Shown piece after piece: positions 1 through 12,125 of a stretch of DNA of 64,000 nt. Both the position numbers and the translations under genes were made by a program. The stretch comes from Gentiana macrophylla (Eukaryota > Streptophyta > Magnoliopsida > Gentianales > Gentianaceae), in the NCBI GenBank assembly GCA_026214975.1, contig JAOBSW010000939.1:32120-96119 (forward strand). Reading direction: 5' to 3'. Under the pieces are notes generated by a model, which was given only the letters and a program-made list of their open reading frames with translations, did not search any database and was not told the DNA's origin. Every line of letters begins with the position of its first letter. The stretch's first letter is position 1.

Positions 1-600
1 TGGCGTCCTGTTCTTCTTTGATTGCAATGTCAGCCCAAGACATTTTTGGTTTTGTAACATTTGTATTTGCTGTGTTTTTCCCTTTGTCAACTTTTGGGGC
101 CATCGGATCTGTCTTGTAGAATTCGCGGGTAAGAAATTCGGGACCGAATTTGTATCTCCGTTTATGAATTCAATATCAAAATAAAAATGCTTAAAATTGC
201 TTGCCATCGTGCAAATATTTTCTTTGATGCAAGGTTTTGTACATCTTTTGTAAAATTTCTTTTGCACTTTTACGATCTATGCGTAATAAAACTTTTGTTT
301 AATAAATCGCTTTGAAATTTCTGAATGCATAAAACAATGCATAAAATCTCCTTTTTTAATTGTGGAATAATTCTTTTGGGTTTCATTCCAATGTGCAGAT
401 ACAAACTGAACAATTAATTCTTTAGAATCTTGTTTTCGCTTTAAGATTCCTCCATAACCAATATCGAAGCATCGGTTTCTACTATTTTTTCGTAGTGCGG
501 ATCCGCTAAGTGTAGACAAGGAATTTGTGTGACTGTTTCTTAATTTGTTGGACAATTTTTGTATGTGTTGTATTCCAAGGTATAGGGTTTGTTTTTAGAC
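1..600 (-). pseudogene. Caulimovirid RNase H and polyprotein C-terminal tail
   Basis: The longest open stretch (277-555) holds the core, with GYGGIL after the first catalytic aspartate region, then a VSAHWN segment and a NYSTIKKG segment typical of the caulimovirid RNase H, which degrades RNA in the RNA:DNA hybrid during reverse transcription. The frame shifts near 270 and again near 130. Further left, residues such as ARWQAIL and a lysine-rich tail ending near SWADIAI continue the polyprotein to the window edge, so its true end is not seen. The upstream neighbour is the RT at 676-1470. It is not expressible as it stands. Confidence 0.8.
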
Positions 601-675
601 GGTCATGAAGTGGTTTTGCTATTCATTTAGATTTGGGTAAAAGTCTAGGACATAATTTAAACACCCTAAGAACCT

Positions 676-1470
676 TTATAAAATTGCTTTTTTGTCAATC
701 ATTTTATCTGGAAATTTTGAGGTGAATTGTAGAGATCTTTCGATAGGTGTAATTGTTCCTTGAGTAATATAGTGTCCAAGAAATCTTATTTTTGTTTGGA
801 AAAGTGACATTTTAGATTCGGATACAACTAAACCGCTTTTTTCAATTACATATAAGAACGTTTTTAAATGTTTGAAATGTTCATCAATAGTTTCCGAAAA
901 TATAAGCACATCATCCATGTATACAATGCAAAATGTTGAGTAATCATTGAATATTTCGTTCATAATTCTTTGAAATTCCGAAGGAGCATTTTTTAAACCA
1001 AAAGGCATTACATTCCATTGGTATTGTCCAAATGGAACTGTAAATCTTGTCTTTATACAATCTTCGGGTTTTTTTGTATTTGCCAGAAACCTGATTTCAT
1101 ATCAAATTTTGAGAATATGAAGGCATCATGGAGTTTATTTAAAAGGTCTTTCTTATTAGGTATGGGGTAGCGAATCCATTTTAACTCTTTGTTAAGTGGT
1201 TTATAATTAATGACTAGTCTGGGAGTTCCTCTTTCAATCTCAGAGGCTTTATTAACATAAAAAGCAGAACAACTCCAAGGTGATCTGGCTTTAGAGATTA
1301 ATTTTTTGTTTTCAAGATCTTGTATTTCTGTTCTACAATATTATTCAAGGTCTTTATTCATTTGTATGGGTCGGGCTTTAGTAGGTACATCTTTTTCATG
1401 AAAAGATGTATCATAGGGTAAATCAACCATATGTTGCTTTCTATTCCAGAAGGCATTGGGTAGGTCACAC
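676..1470 (-). pseudogene. Caulimovirid reverse transcriptase
   Basis: The minus strand encodes a reverse transcriptase palm. The clean open part, 676-1008, begins MPFGLKNAPSEFQR and carries the catalytic YMDD box followed by VLIFSE, then FLGHYI of the connection region. Further upstream (1090-1470), in other frames, are LVINYKPLN, IRYPIPNK and FSKFDMKSGFWQ, the usual fingers motifs in the right order. A frameshift falls in the T7 run near 1069-1076 and a stop near 1340. The family copies the viral RNA to DNA in the cytoplasm. The YMDD is preserved but the gene is broken. Confidence 0.88.
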
Positions 1471-1689
1471 AAACTTTTGATGTAAATATCTTTTGTAATC
1501 TTAGTATTTTTCTTTTATAGTAGGTTGATTTAGTAGCTTATTTATCCTTTGTAAGGAGGCATGTTTTTGCAATTCATTGAGCTGAAATTGTTTGTTGTGT
1601 ATTATATTATTAATCTTTGTTTTCATGTATTGATGAAGCTTTTAATAAATTTAAACTTCTAGTTCTTGGTTTTACTAAGAATGGAAACT

Positions 1690-2134
1690 TATGTTTTTTA
1701 TTATTTATTTTGAAGGTAATGGAATCTGGACAAACCTTGTAAGGTGCGATATGGTTTATGAAAGAAGTGCCAAGGATTACAGAGAATGATGGATGTCATT
1801 GACAACCACAAAGGATGTCATCGAGAGACATCCCATTGTTGATTATGGAAGCTTCGTCTTTGCAGAGATGACTATTTTTGATTTGTTTGTCTTTGAAATT
1901 TTTTCATGGGTTTGTTGTAGAATTTTATAGGGACAACCCTTCTTTTGTACAATTTAAGTCGGCTCCAGTGTCAAATAGTGCGATGGTATGAAGTTCGAAA
2001 TCATTTAAAAAATTTATTGTAATATTTATGATATACTTTCTTGATGTAATTTCATTTAAAACACAAAGGAAATCAGTTGGGGCTGTTGTAATATTTTGTA
2101 ATTGTTGAGTAATATCTTCATTTTCAGTATGCAT
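1690..2134 (-). pseudogene. Caulimovirid aspartic protease
   Basis: On the minus strand, 1925-2134 encodes a short protein with ALFDTGADLNC, the active-site signature of a retroviral-type aspartic protease, preceded by a beta-strand-like ITINFLNDFELH segment. After a stop, other frames further left hold SVILGTSFINHIAPY, which matches the C-terminal flap and second conserved region of this family (ILG). The enzyme would process the capsid-polymerase polyprotein. It lies between the capsid/zinc-knuckle region and the RT, as in petuvirus-type polyproteins. Stop codons make it non-functional. Confidence 0.8.
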
Positions 2135-2149
2135 GTCACTATTCTCTTT

Positions 2150-2600
2150 TATTGTTTCAATAATGGTTTTGATTAATGAAGAATCATTTTTCTGTTTCTC
2201 TTTTAGTTCTATTAACTCATTTTTTATTTCTTTATTTTATTTTTGGAGATCGTGATTTGTAATTTTATCTTTTCTATTATTATTACTCCTATTTAGGATC
2301 GTTGTTAAATCATATGTACTTCTGGAAGTACTTGTTGCTAACGGTTCATGCTTAAAAGTGTCCAATAATTTTTGAGATATTGTTGTTGTAAATTTGGGTC
2401 ATTAATCTGTTGTAATATATCAATAAAGATTTGTTGTTCTTTGGAGATAACATTTATCTCTTTCTCATTATCTCTTTCGGATTCAGAAGTATTTGTTAAT
2501 GTATCGTCTATTTTTGCTATTCTATTGTTATCTGTATTTTCTTCATTAGTTGTGTCACTATCATAATCTATAAGTAAGTTTGATATTTTGTTCATAATGT
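2150..2600 (-). pseudogene. Acidic linker between capsid and protease of the caulimovirid
   Basis: An 85-codon open stretch (2338-2595) encodes an Asp/Glu/Asn-rich, low-complexity segment followed by a short Gln-rich helix (IFIDILQQIND). It lies in the expected place just after the CCHC knuckle and before the protease. The region 2150-2337 is AT-rich, holds a Lys/Asn-rich coiled-coil-like reading with stops, and links to the protease. No separate function can be assigned. Acidic capsid tails are usual in caulimovirids. Confidence 0.5.
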
Positions 2601-2612
2601 CGTCTTCTAGAC

Positions 2613-3223
2613 TTAGTTCATTAAGCTTTCTTTTAATTTACAGTAATTTGTTGTATGTCCTTTTTTGTGGCATCTATAACATTCAATGTCTTTTTTCCAA
2701 TTTGGTTTTGACGTATTATATTTTTTATTTTTGTAGAAATTATTGTTCGAGGGTCGTTTTATTTGCTTTCTGTATAAATTCCTATTAGACTGATAGGGTT
2801 TTTTGTTTTGAAAAGTGGGTTTTTTGCGATCTCCTTTACTAGAGGAAATATTTTTAAAAGGATTGTTGTCAAATTGTTGACAAAAGGTTCCAAGCTCTAA
2901 ATTAGCCTTTTTCATTTCCCATTTTATGTGTTTCTGAAGTTTTAAATCTTGGCATATTTTCATTCCTTCTTGTTGAATTACACTTACGAGTTGACTATAT
3001 GTGTATTGATCGTATGCAATAAATTGTGTACCTGAATTCTCACGAATTCTATTTCTAACTTTTTCCCCTAATAAGGTTGGTAGTCCTGCTAGGAATTTCT
3101 CCTTCCAAAAAGGTTGATAGGAATCATCCCTTTGCATTAATCTTGTGAGGAAATTATTTTTATACCATTGGAAATCACTAAGTTTCTTACAGCGTAGGTT
3201 TGAAAGTAGTTCCGTATTTCTTT
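2613..3223 (-). pseudogene. Caulimovirid capsid protein, C-terminal half with CCHC zinc knuckle
   Basis: The 174-codon open stretch 2613-3137 contains FWKEKFLAGLP, a conserved capsid motif, followed by a basic Lys/Asn/Arg region and the knuckle CYRCHKKGHTTNYC (C-x2-C-x4-H-x4-C) that binds nucleic acid. The same frame stays open rightwards to 3223 (LSNLRCKKLSDF), where element A interrupts it. The N-terminal half is at 20576-20790. The frame is clean across this half, so apart from the transposon the capsid region is the best preserved part of the virus. Confidence 0.85.
3219..3223. repeat. Target-site duplication of element A, left copy
   Basis: TCTTT directly precedes the TG of the 5' LTR and is repeated at 20571-20575 directly after the terminal CA of the 3' LTR. 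The capsid reading frame resumes beyond it, which confirms a single insertion. Confidence 0.9.
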
Positions 3224-4156
3224 TGTAACACCCCGAATTTTCAGAAAGGGTAAAATGGTAATTGGGTGTGTGTACTATGACCTAATTACTATTTAACCTA
3301 TTTATTTAATTAAAAAGGATTTAATTAATAGGATTTAGTTATTTATTTTTTATGAATTTTAATTAATGGGTATAAAATGGAACCATTACCTAAATTACTA
3401 TTAGTTTGTACACGGCAATTATTTCTTTCTGCAAAATTGGAGAGGCCTTATCAAAAAAAAAAAAAAAAAAATTGGAGAGGCAACGCTGTACAAAGGAAAA
3501 AAAAGAAGGTCGGACGCTGTTTTCCAATTTCGGGGTTTAACGGTTGATTTTCGGTGCAAACCATAGTAGAAGAAATTGATCACCGCGAGGAGACGATCGT
3601 TTCGATACTAGCCATTCTTTTTTTCGGTAAGTTTTCCTTTTTAGCCCTAAATCTAGATCCGTTTATGTTCTTGAGATATACCTGCATTTTTATGGATTAG
3701 AAAGGTTGCCTAATCGTAGTAATGGTTAAATATCGTAGGTGAATCGTAGAAAGGTTTGGTGTTGAGGATTTCAAGCTTTTTACAATCCTTTGTTTTCGTT
3801 TTTGCTCGCAAAAGATCAAAGGTAAGGGGGTGTTCTTAAACGAATTTTGTGTGTGTTCAATCGTATTTAACTATGTGTTTAATTATTGATTTTTACTATT
3901 TATCCTTATTTTTATTTGTCGGTAAATCACCATTGTCGAAGACCGAATCCTGTTGCTGCATTGCTATGTGTCGTATGTATGTGCTGCAGCCTGCAGTATA
4001 TATGCTTGTGCAGCTGAAGAAGTAAACAAAATATTAAAAAAAAAAAGTAGAGGAACCGTGCAGGGCAAGTGCGAAAAAAAAATAATAATATAAAAAATAA
4101 TAAAAATGAATCAAGCATTGGTCAGGTAAAATAAAAAAGAAACGAATATATATATA

Positions 4157-4192
<36 letters not shown>

Positions 4193-5441
4193 TATATATA
4201 TATATATATGCATTCTCTTTTCAGGGAAAAAAAAAGGGGTTGTTGTTATGTTGATTTAATAGATATTGTGTACGGTAAAAGTGTATTATATAATTTGGTG
4301 CTTTTACGTGTATTACACGATACGATATGGTTTGTATGTTCTTATAGAACATTAAATGTTAATTGACAATGTCTAATATCGATTTCTCGTAGCCTTGGTA
4401 TCAAATCGCACCACAACCGAGACCCTCGTGGGGAGAAAGGTGGGAGCGGAAGGAAGGCGTTGTTTAGGCCTTGTGGGACCTTGACTCGATGAGTCATTGA
4501 TCCTTTTACAATGTGCTAGATAGTATAATTAGTTGTCTAGGACTAGAAGTCCCTAAGAAGCCTTTTATGTGAATGAACCAGGTGGTTAGAACTTAACTCG
4601 TAAATACATATGTGGTTGTCTAAAAGCTAAAACGTCAATATCATTAGTAAGGCACGTTTCTAAATCGAAGCATGGGAATCTTGCAACCCTTTTGAGTTAT
4701 GTGTCAAGGGACAACGTGTAACTTCCCACATGGAGACCTAAGTCCATGCCCCCTTGAGAGGTGCTTAATATGTCTCGGTGCATTCTCACCATGCACAGTG
4801 TCCTTTGATTTTGGTGTAACAAATTTATGTGCGTGAGGTTATACTATGTGATCTAGTAGAGGGTGAGTGTGATCTCATTACAACCTATGTGGTAGTGTTT
4901 GTAGCTATTATCATGTTGTATGTTATACATATGTACATATATCATTTAACCGTTTCTTCTACCCTTTACTAAGTACGTAAGTACTTACCCCTCTTCTCTA
5001 TTTTGTTCCCACCCCGAGAAGGTGGTTGACAGGATGATGATGATTTTGGTTATGACGATGGAGTTGATAGAGTTGACGCTTGAGCTTTAAAGTTACGATG
5101 ACTTGGACATTTATCTTATGCAATTTTAGTCATTCAGTTTTGAGACATAGACTTAGTACCGTTTCCGTTTCATTTGGGATGTAATGAGTCAAACAACATT
5201 TATTTCGTTGTTTTGTCGTTTCGCTTTTCTTAGAGACGTAGATTTTGGGACTTCTTTGATCCTTTTGATTGTCGTTTGACATTCTTTCCGAGTAAGCTTT
5301 TAGATTTAATTTATTCCGCTTTTACTCTGATTGATTGTGAGAGGCTTATGTATATATTAATTTTGATTTATTAAAAGTTAATATATGCATGCCGGGCGTT
5401 CGTGACGGATAAGTACTCGGTATCCGGAACGGGGCGTCACA
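3224..5441 (+). repeat. 5' LTR of element A
   Basis: This 2218-bp LTR matches 9952-10659 plus 19096-20570. By eye the pair is nearly identical apart from a 30-40-bp A-tract insertion near 3446-3475, the (TA)n length and clustered changes at CTG/CAG sites. It ends in GGGGCGTCACA and the primer-binding site follows three bases later. Confidence 0.9.
4146..4209. repeat. (TA)n microsatellite in 5' LTR of A
   Basis: About 64 bp of TA dinucleotides with two interruptions (TTT and G). The same site in the 3' LTR (19268-19345) is longer and uninterrupted. Confidence 0.95.
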
Positions 5442-5443
5442 GT

Positions 5444-5454
5444 TGGTATCAGAG
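5444..5454 (+). promoter_or_regulatory. Primer-binding site of element A
   Basis: TGGTATCAGAG begins two bases after the 5' LTR and is complementary to the 3' end of initiator Met tRNA, the usual primer of plant chromoviruses. It fixes the plus-strand orientation of A. Confidence 0.9.
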
Positions 5455-8400
5455 AGAAAGTTCCTATCTTACGTCTAAGTTCGTAGCTTAAGTTGGATTT
5501 TATAAGTCTCTTTAGCAGCTTAGCTGACCCTTTCTTCTTGATAGATAGCTAAGAAAACTACAAGGAGCACTAGTAAGTTAGTATGTTAAGCAATCAATCC
5601 TTTCGGATGAAGTCTTTAAACCAAACCATGTCACCTAAGATTAAGTGAAACCCCTCTAAGTAAGCTTTGGGATCGGAGTCTTATGCCTACACCTTTAAGT
5701 TGAGGTCCTCTTGGTTGATTTCTCCTTACATTCCCTATTGTGACCTCTCCACTTTCTCTTACACCTCGATGTCGAAGCCTACACTTTGCCTCGACCTATT
5801 CTTGTAGAGAATGAGGTCCGACTCAACTCTACATTTACTTCACTCCCTTTTTTCACTATTGCTTGGTTTGTGTTTATCAAAAATTCTTTTGACCTTGCTT
5901 TGCTCGGGATGAGTTCCTCACGAACCCAGTGTACAACCCCACCTTTGCCAAGTGCTTCCTATTCGTTTCAATTACCAGTGTTGAAAGTTTCTTGCTTGAC
6001 ACATGCTTTTTATCATCCTTGTGATTAACCTTAGCAACACGGGTGAATAATTTACATCCCCGTGTTTTCCTTTCACGTAAAACAGTTTCCCTTGCTCCAA
6101 AAATTCTGAAAATTCTCATAATGGTAGATCACTGTTTTGTCTACAATTTCTCATTCTACTTCAACTCGATAATCATTGTGGATTGTTCAGAAAATCCATG
6201 TTGATGCCGGACACTCTGTCCAGAAAATCTGCAGCATCAATTTCACTTCCTCTTCTGTTTTGAACAGGTTAAACACATTCAAATTATCTGAATTTTTGAT
6301 ATGTTGCAGACAACACTTTTATCTATAACTTTACTTTTGGTATTAAGTTCAAATTCCTTTTAGTTTGATCGGAATCTGCAATTCAAATCAGTGTTTACTA
6401 ATCTGTAAATTCTGACAGCTTGTGTATTCAGTAAAAATAATTGTTTTTGACAGACTTCTTCTCATCCAAAAATTCTAATCTTTTGCTGTCACCTGGGAAA
6501 CCCCAGTATCTAAATCTCTTCTCTTTTGATCGTGCGCAAAATCCTTTTGTTTTGAGCTGCATTAGTCAAAAATATCAGATCCGGCGTAAAATATCATACA
6601 CTACAGCCTAAAGGGAATTCCCACCTCTTTGACTTAAGGCTAGAACTAAGAGAATAATAAGTTATGATTGTTATGTTCTAGAAGTTTCCTCGAAGTCGAT
6701 CTTCTTCTGGGTTAAGTCCTTTTGTAGGATGGTTGTAAAGCTAACGTTATGGCTTATTTTGCAGTATGGACAAGCACTAAAACGCGATCTTCCATCATAC
6801 TATGTTTGATGTTCAAGTATTTTTATGCCTTTCTTCGATCATTCCTTTTCCAGTAAATTACTCCCCATTTTATTCCTCACTTGAGGTATTTGAGTTCAAT
6901 AACTTTTCGCCATCTTCTGTCATTAATTATCTCAGAGACATATCTTCATAAGTTCTTCCTTTGAACAAGTTCTTACCTTTTTACTCTCTAAATATATGGA
7001 AAAAAATCCTCTCTAATTTTGTATTGTTGCGCTCTCATTCTTTATTTCAAATTCAATCTGATTAAACCCTCTAATGACGAAACATTCTTCTTACTTGTGT
7101 TTATTCTCAGCTTCCCTCCTAAGGGTAGTGTTGATGTTGTAAATTTTCCACCTAATGTTGCCGTTCTTTCAAGGTATGCACCTCACCTTCATGCCAATAG
7201 ATCTTTAAACCTACCATGACCTTCCCTTGCAATTATTCATTTTTGACCTTCTGGAAATTTATGATGAACTAGTTTTCAAGCAGAAGGTAATCTTTGCCAA
7301 GATGTCTTCCTGGCACTATCTAGCCAATCAACACTTGAATTCCAAAACTTCTAATTTCAACTCGGATTAATAGACCTTGTACCTTTACAGTTTTAAATCT
7401 CTTTCATGCCATTTAGAGCCATGAACCGACAGACTTACCTTCCGATATTTTCTCTTCGCCTTGGTATTTCTATAACAATTTTGTGACACTGTATTTAAAT
7501 GTCTATTTTATTTTAACCTTTCATTCCCTCATAAGGGATAACCTTGAGCATTTATTCATTAGCAGTGTACTATTCCTCTCGAGTGGTGCAACTTTGAACC
7601 CTTTGAATTGGATCATCAATGATCTTTCACACTTGTTTTGAAAGTTTGAACTAATTTTATGAAATCAAACTTTATCCGATATTTTTTAAGTCTCTATTCT
7701 CCTACACTCCAAAGCTCGTTTATCGCAGACCCCTTTTCAAAACTTTTGATTTTCCTCTACATTATCTTGAGGAAAACTTTATACCCTTTAAATCTTGAAT
7801 GACCTCACTTTGACTAATACAAACTTGGACACTTCTTGACAAGTGTTCATTTCATTCTAAGACTTTTTTATGTACTCGTTTTGTCTCCATAGCTCCTTCA
7901 TGTTGAGACTCTTGCTTTCTTATTGATTTCTCAGTTGTGTAGCCTTTTTAGGTGCTCGACCTTGCACTTTTAATTTTTCTGTTGAAGAATGATCCCTTGA
8001 AGCATTCATGCGAACTGAGAACCTTCTTATTTCGCCAACATCCATTTTGTTTATCATATCCTTGACGATTAAGGTCACTTGCCAAGTAATCTCAAGTCCA
8101 ATCTTCTTTTTCCTTCTGCATTAAATGTCTCCAAGACCATCATGTGATGTTTCTCTTAACGTCCCCACCTTTAAGGGCTTGTATAAAAGCTCGCTATCTC
8201 CCTTTTAAACGGTCTGAGTTCCTTTGCAGACTACCGTATCTTGCCGAATTCCACTTTCTTAAAAGAATTTTATCTACAAGATAATACTTTGCTTTTCTTT
8301 TAGTGGTTATCTTTTATACTACGATACAACGCTCATCCTTCAATCTTGAACTAATCTCTTACTTACATCAACCTGGAATCATCTTGTTTTGGTTGTAACC

Positions 8401-8740
8401 CATGCAACCTCACTTGTTTTGAAATTTTATTACCTCTACTTCGGCTTACCAAGTTGACTTACCACCCTGGTGCTCAACTTGCCACTTCTCAACTGTTTCG
8501 GCTTTTCTAAAAAAAAAAAACCAATACCAAAGAAAAATGTAACCGGTAATGGTTAAGTCTAAAGCAATTGATCTTAAATTCAAACATGTATCTCTCCTTT
8601 CCTTGTTTGTACCACTTTTCAGCTTTCGTTGTTTCAACATCGGTTCCGTCCTCAGAACTTTTGTCAGATATTTTATAACTCCTTTTTTTTGCCAGCATAA
8701 GTTCCCTTGGTACCATCAAAACGTCTAAAGGTCGCCGCCA
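5455..8740 (+). other. Interior of element A without recognisable genes
   Basis: These 3.3 kb correspond to the place where gag, protease and RT should be. All three frames are dense in stops and the open stretches are short (for example 5786-6028 and 7019-7219). None shows a zinc knuckle, a DTG or DSG protease motif, or an RT motif. The plus strand is pyrimidine-rich (many CTT/TTC runs). I see nothing else here. Confidence 0.6.
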
Positions 8741-9915
8741 CAAAGATTGGATCAGACCGATAGAGAGAAAGTACGGCAACTACGTGTTTCTCTCTTCCCG
8801 AAAAGTCTCGGAAACCCTCCAGCCAGAATCCTTGTAGTTCTACAACAAGCTTGTTCCGCTGTGAGGGAAGTCAAGAAAAAAAAAGGAGTCAATAGTGCCA
8901 AGAGTTGCAGATCAGACGGAAGATTAAGCAATCCTGATTCAGTCAGCAAACCGAAGTAAAGTGAGTTGTACCGTTGATTGCAAGATGCGAGGCAGTTGAT
9001 GAGATCATGAAGAAGCAAGACGAAGATGCGGTTGTTGATAGTTACAAGTGAGTGGTCAAGTTCAAACCAGCTAGTGGTCACGAGTTAGATGAATATGGCA
9101 ACCTTCAGTGTCAAAGGTCGGCTTCATGTTCCGGATGTGGAAGATTTGAAGAAGACAGTGGTGGATGAAAGCCACACGATAGCAATTGCAGTTCACCCCG
9201 GAGCAACCAGGATGTGTAGAGAGTTGAAACGGCACTGCCGGCCACCTTCTGTGAAGATAGAGATAGTAAAGTTTCCTATAACACCAGTTATCACGACAGT
9301 ATCCAGATGCCACCTATTGAAGCTGTGCATGGTAGAAAGTGTTGAAAACGTCAGTTTTCTGGGATGAAGTGGAATAGTAACATAATAAAAGACCAGAGTC
9401 GATGCAACAAGCCGACGAGTAGATTGAAGTGGATCGTCGCTACCTCAAAATGGCGCAAGATGGGTAGAAGAGTTGGGAAGATAGAAGAAAAAGACTACTA
9501 GAGTTTGAAGTTGAAGATAAAGTGTATCCAAAGACGTTCCCAATCAAAGGAGTAAGACGGCCTGGGCAGACATGCAACTAAGCCTTAGTTATGAAGGTCT
9601 TTATGTGATCTTAGCTAAAGTTAGGCCTTTAGCTTATCCGTTTGGAGTTACCAAAACCTCTTTCACGAGTGCATGATGTCATTCATGTATCCATTGATGT
9701 GGAAGCGAGTTTTGACAATGAAATAGTTTAAAAGAACTTGACCTAAGCGGAAGAATCAAGTGCACTTTAAACGGAAGATGAAGAAACTAAGAAGGGAGAT
9801 GTACAACTAGTCGTGATTCAGCGAAGCAGTCACACACCGGCAGAAATGGCATGAGAGTTAGAAGACAAGACTTTTTGCGAAGTCCTAGAGTTCATTTACC
9901 TCCCAGTTACGTTCA
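8741..9915 (+). pseudogene. Chromovirus pol remnant: integrase zinc finger, integrase C-terminus, chromodomain
   Basis: The 92-codon frame at 9089-9367 contains VKGRLHVPDVEDL and HPGATRM.RELKRH, matching the integrase H2C2 zinc-finger region of Tekay elements. The DDE catalytic core is missing. The next readable pieces, in shifting frames, match the integrase C-terminus: SIQMPPIEAVHGRKC (about 9300), RKRLLEFEVEDKVYPK (about 9490), FPIKGVRR, then RLELPKPLSRVHDVIHVS (about 9642). A chromodomain-like ending SHTPAEMA.ELED (about 9830) follows. Integrases of this kind insert cDNA, and the chromodomain directs it to heterochromatin. The core deletion and frameshifts make it inactive. 8741-9060 has no clear motif. 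Confidence 0.75.
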
Positions 9916-9920
9916 GTTTC

Positions 9921-9951
9921 GAGGACGAAACTTGTTTTAAGGGGGGATGGA
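9921..9951 (+). promoter_or_regulatory. Polypurine tract of element A
   Basis: GAGGACGAAACTTG followed by AAGGGGGGATGGA immediately before the 3' LTR. The G-run primes plus-strand DNA synthesis, and the GAGGACGAAAC motif just upstream is a hallmark of Tekay/Del elements. Confidence 0.85.
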
Positions 9952-10659
9952 TGTAACACCCCGAATTTTCAGAAAGGGTAAAATGGTAATTGGGTATGTG
10001 TACTATGACCTAATTACTATTTAACCTATTTATTTAATTAAAAAGGATTTAATTAAAAGGATTTAGTTATTTATTTTTTATGAATTTTAATTAATGGATA
10101 TAAAAGGGAACCATTACCTAAATTACTATTAGTTTGTACACGGCAATTATTTCTTTCTGCAAAATTGGAGAGGCAACGATGTACAAAGGAAAAAAAAGAA
10201 GGTCGGACGCTGTTTTCCAATTTCGGGGTTTAACGGTTGATTTTCGGTGCAAACCATAGTAGAAGAAATTGATCACCGCGAGGAGACAATCGTTTCGATA
10301 CTAGCCATTCTTTTTTTCGGTAAGTTTTCCTTTTTAGCCCTAAATCTAGATCCGTTTATGTTCTTGAGATATACCTGCATTTTTATGGATTAGAAAGGTT
10401 GTCTAATCGTAGTAATGGTTAAATATCGTAGGTGAATCGTAGAAAGGTTTGGTGTTGAGGATTTCAAGCTTTTTACAATCCTTTGTTTTCGTTTTTGCTC
10501 GCAAAAGATCAAAGGTAAGGGGGTGTTCTGAAACGAATTTTGTGTGTGTTCAATCGTATTTAACTATGTGTTTAATTATTGATTTTTACTATTTATCCTT
10601 ATTTTTATTTGTCGGTAAATCACCATTGTCGAAGACCGAATCCTATTCTTTGCATTCTT
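9952..10659 (+). repeat. 3' LTR of element A, part 1
   Basis: The first 708 bp of the 3' LTR, starting TGTAACACCCC and nearly identical to 3224-3950. It is broken off at the insertion point of element B and resumes at 19096. Confidence 0.92.
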
Positions 10660-12070
10660 TGTGACGCCCCGCTTTCGCTACCGAGTCCTTAATCGAAACG
10701 AACGCCCGCACGTATATAACTAAAATTAATCAATTATACACGTAAGCGACATCAAAACACCAGAGAACAAAGCGGAAAGCGAGGGGTAGACTCGGGATAA
10801 ACTAAAATCTATTACAAACGATCAAAAGCGACACACAAGTCGCAACTATAACAAAGATCCCAAAAGTTCCAAAACATAGAGATCAAAGATCTATCTATAA
10901 CAAAAGAAGAGAGAGAAGTATCTATACCATTAACAAGAAATTAAAGAAAGATAACATCAACGGTTGTATCTTCGGAAATCACCCTCTAGCGATCTCGAGC
11001 ACAACCTAAGCCAAAACCACCTTCTCGGGTGGGGACAATAAAAAGGGGTAAGTACAAACATACTTAGTAAAGGGTAGAAGCACCATATCCATACATCAAT
11101 CATCAACAAGCGATACAACACAAGATAATCATCAAACAGAAGATCAAGTATGTTTCACTCGCTCACAACACTCCACTAGTCCAACTAGTTGACTCAACAA
11201 AATAAGACATTTGTTACATGTTGATCAAAGGGTACTATGCGGAATGAGATCATGCATCCGAACACATTCAAAGACCGTCTTGCGGCACAAACAAAACTTG
11301 GCTTATAAGGTCATTACGTATGGGATGTGTGGGTCATTACCCAGACTAAGCATCTGGGAATAGTGGGGTAATGAGCCATGCTGCGGGGTTGAAACGTACC
11401 TCACCAAAGATCAACACGTTTTAGCTTTTAGACAGACAACACGTATGTTCTTTAAGCGCTTAAGCATTCACCATTCGATTACACATAAAAAGGATTCTTA
11501 AGGACATCTAACCTTAGACCGACTCTAATATCATAACTTAGCACATTGCACAGAAATGTTGAGTACTAAGTCAACACCCACAAGACTGAGAGATAAGGTT
11601 TCCAATGCTCCCGAGTTTCTCCCCGCAGAGGGTCTCCACAAGGTGCTGAGCCAAGGCCACCAGAAACCATAACCTCAACTTGTCACGTAACAAGGACGAT
11701 ATTGAACTCAAGTCAACATCACATAAAGTTAATGATGTTTCTTCTAATGCCCCGTGAAACACGGTGTATAGCCAAAGTCACTAGAACACACTCATTACAC
11801 TTTACAACATTCCACATAAAAGGCTTTACTTGATCGGTAAAAAGCAATATAACATAAAATATGTTATAAAGTAACAAATGTCAACATAATCCAAAGAAGA
11901 GTAACATGCTCTCTTTAGAAAACATGGAAAGTAAGTATATTATTATAATGATTCATTAAGTAAGTTTATCAAATGAAAATGAAAAGGAAAGCATCACAGA
12001 GTAGTCTTCTACTCATTGCAAAAGAATTAAAAGGTCGATGACCAAAGCAAGTAGATGTTTGAAACATAAG

Positions 12071-12125
<55 letters not shown>

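Larger units (their letters stand above)
1..3223 (-). mobile_element. Endogenous caulimovirid (pararetrovirus) copy, left block
   Basis: Reading leftwards on the minus strand, this block carries the capsid C-terminal half with a CCHC knuckle, an acidic linker, an aspartic protease (DTGA), a reverse transcriptase (YMDD) and an RNase H. The missing front part (movement protein and capsid N-terminal half) lies at 20571-23158 and is separated only by element A. The order movement protein-capsid-protease-RT-RNase H on one strand, with no integrase, is that of petuviruses and florendoviruses in the Caulimoviridae. The copy is degenerate, with frameshifts and stops in every domain, so it is an old fossil. 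It runs off the left edge. The genus assignment is an inference from gene order. Confidence 0.88.

Noticed and set aside
5786..6119. Overlapping 80-codon frames on both strands in element A as possible small genes
   Set aside because: No motif and no start context, and they lie in a stop-dense interior.
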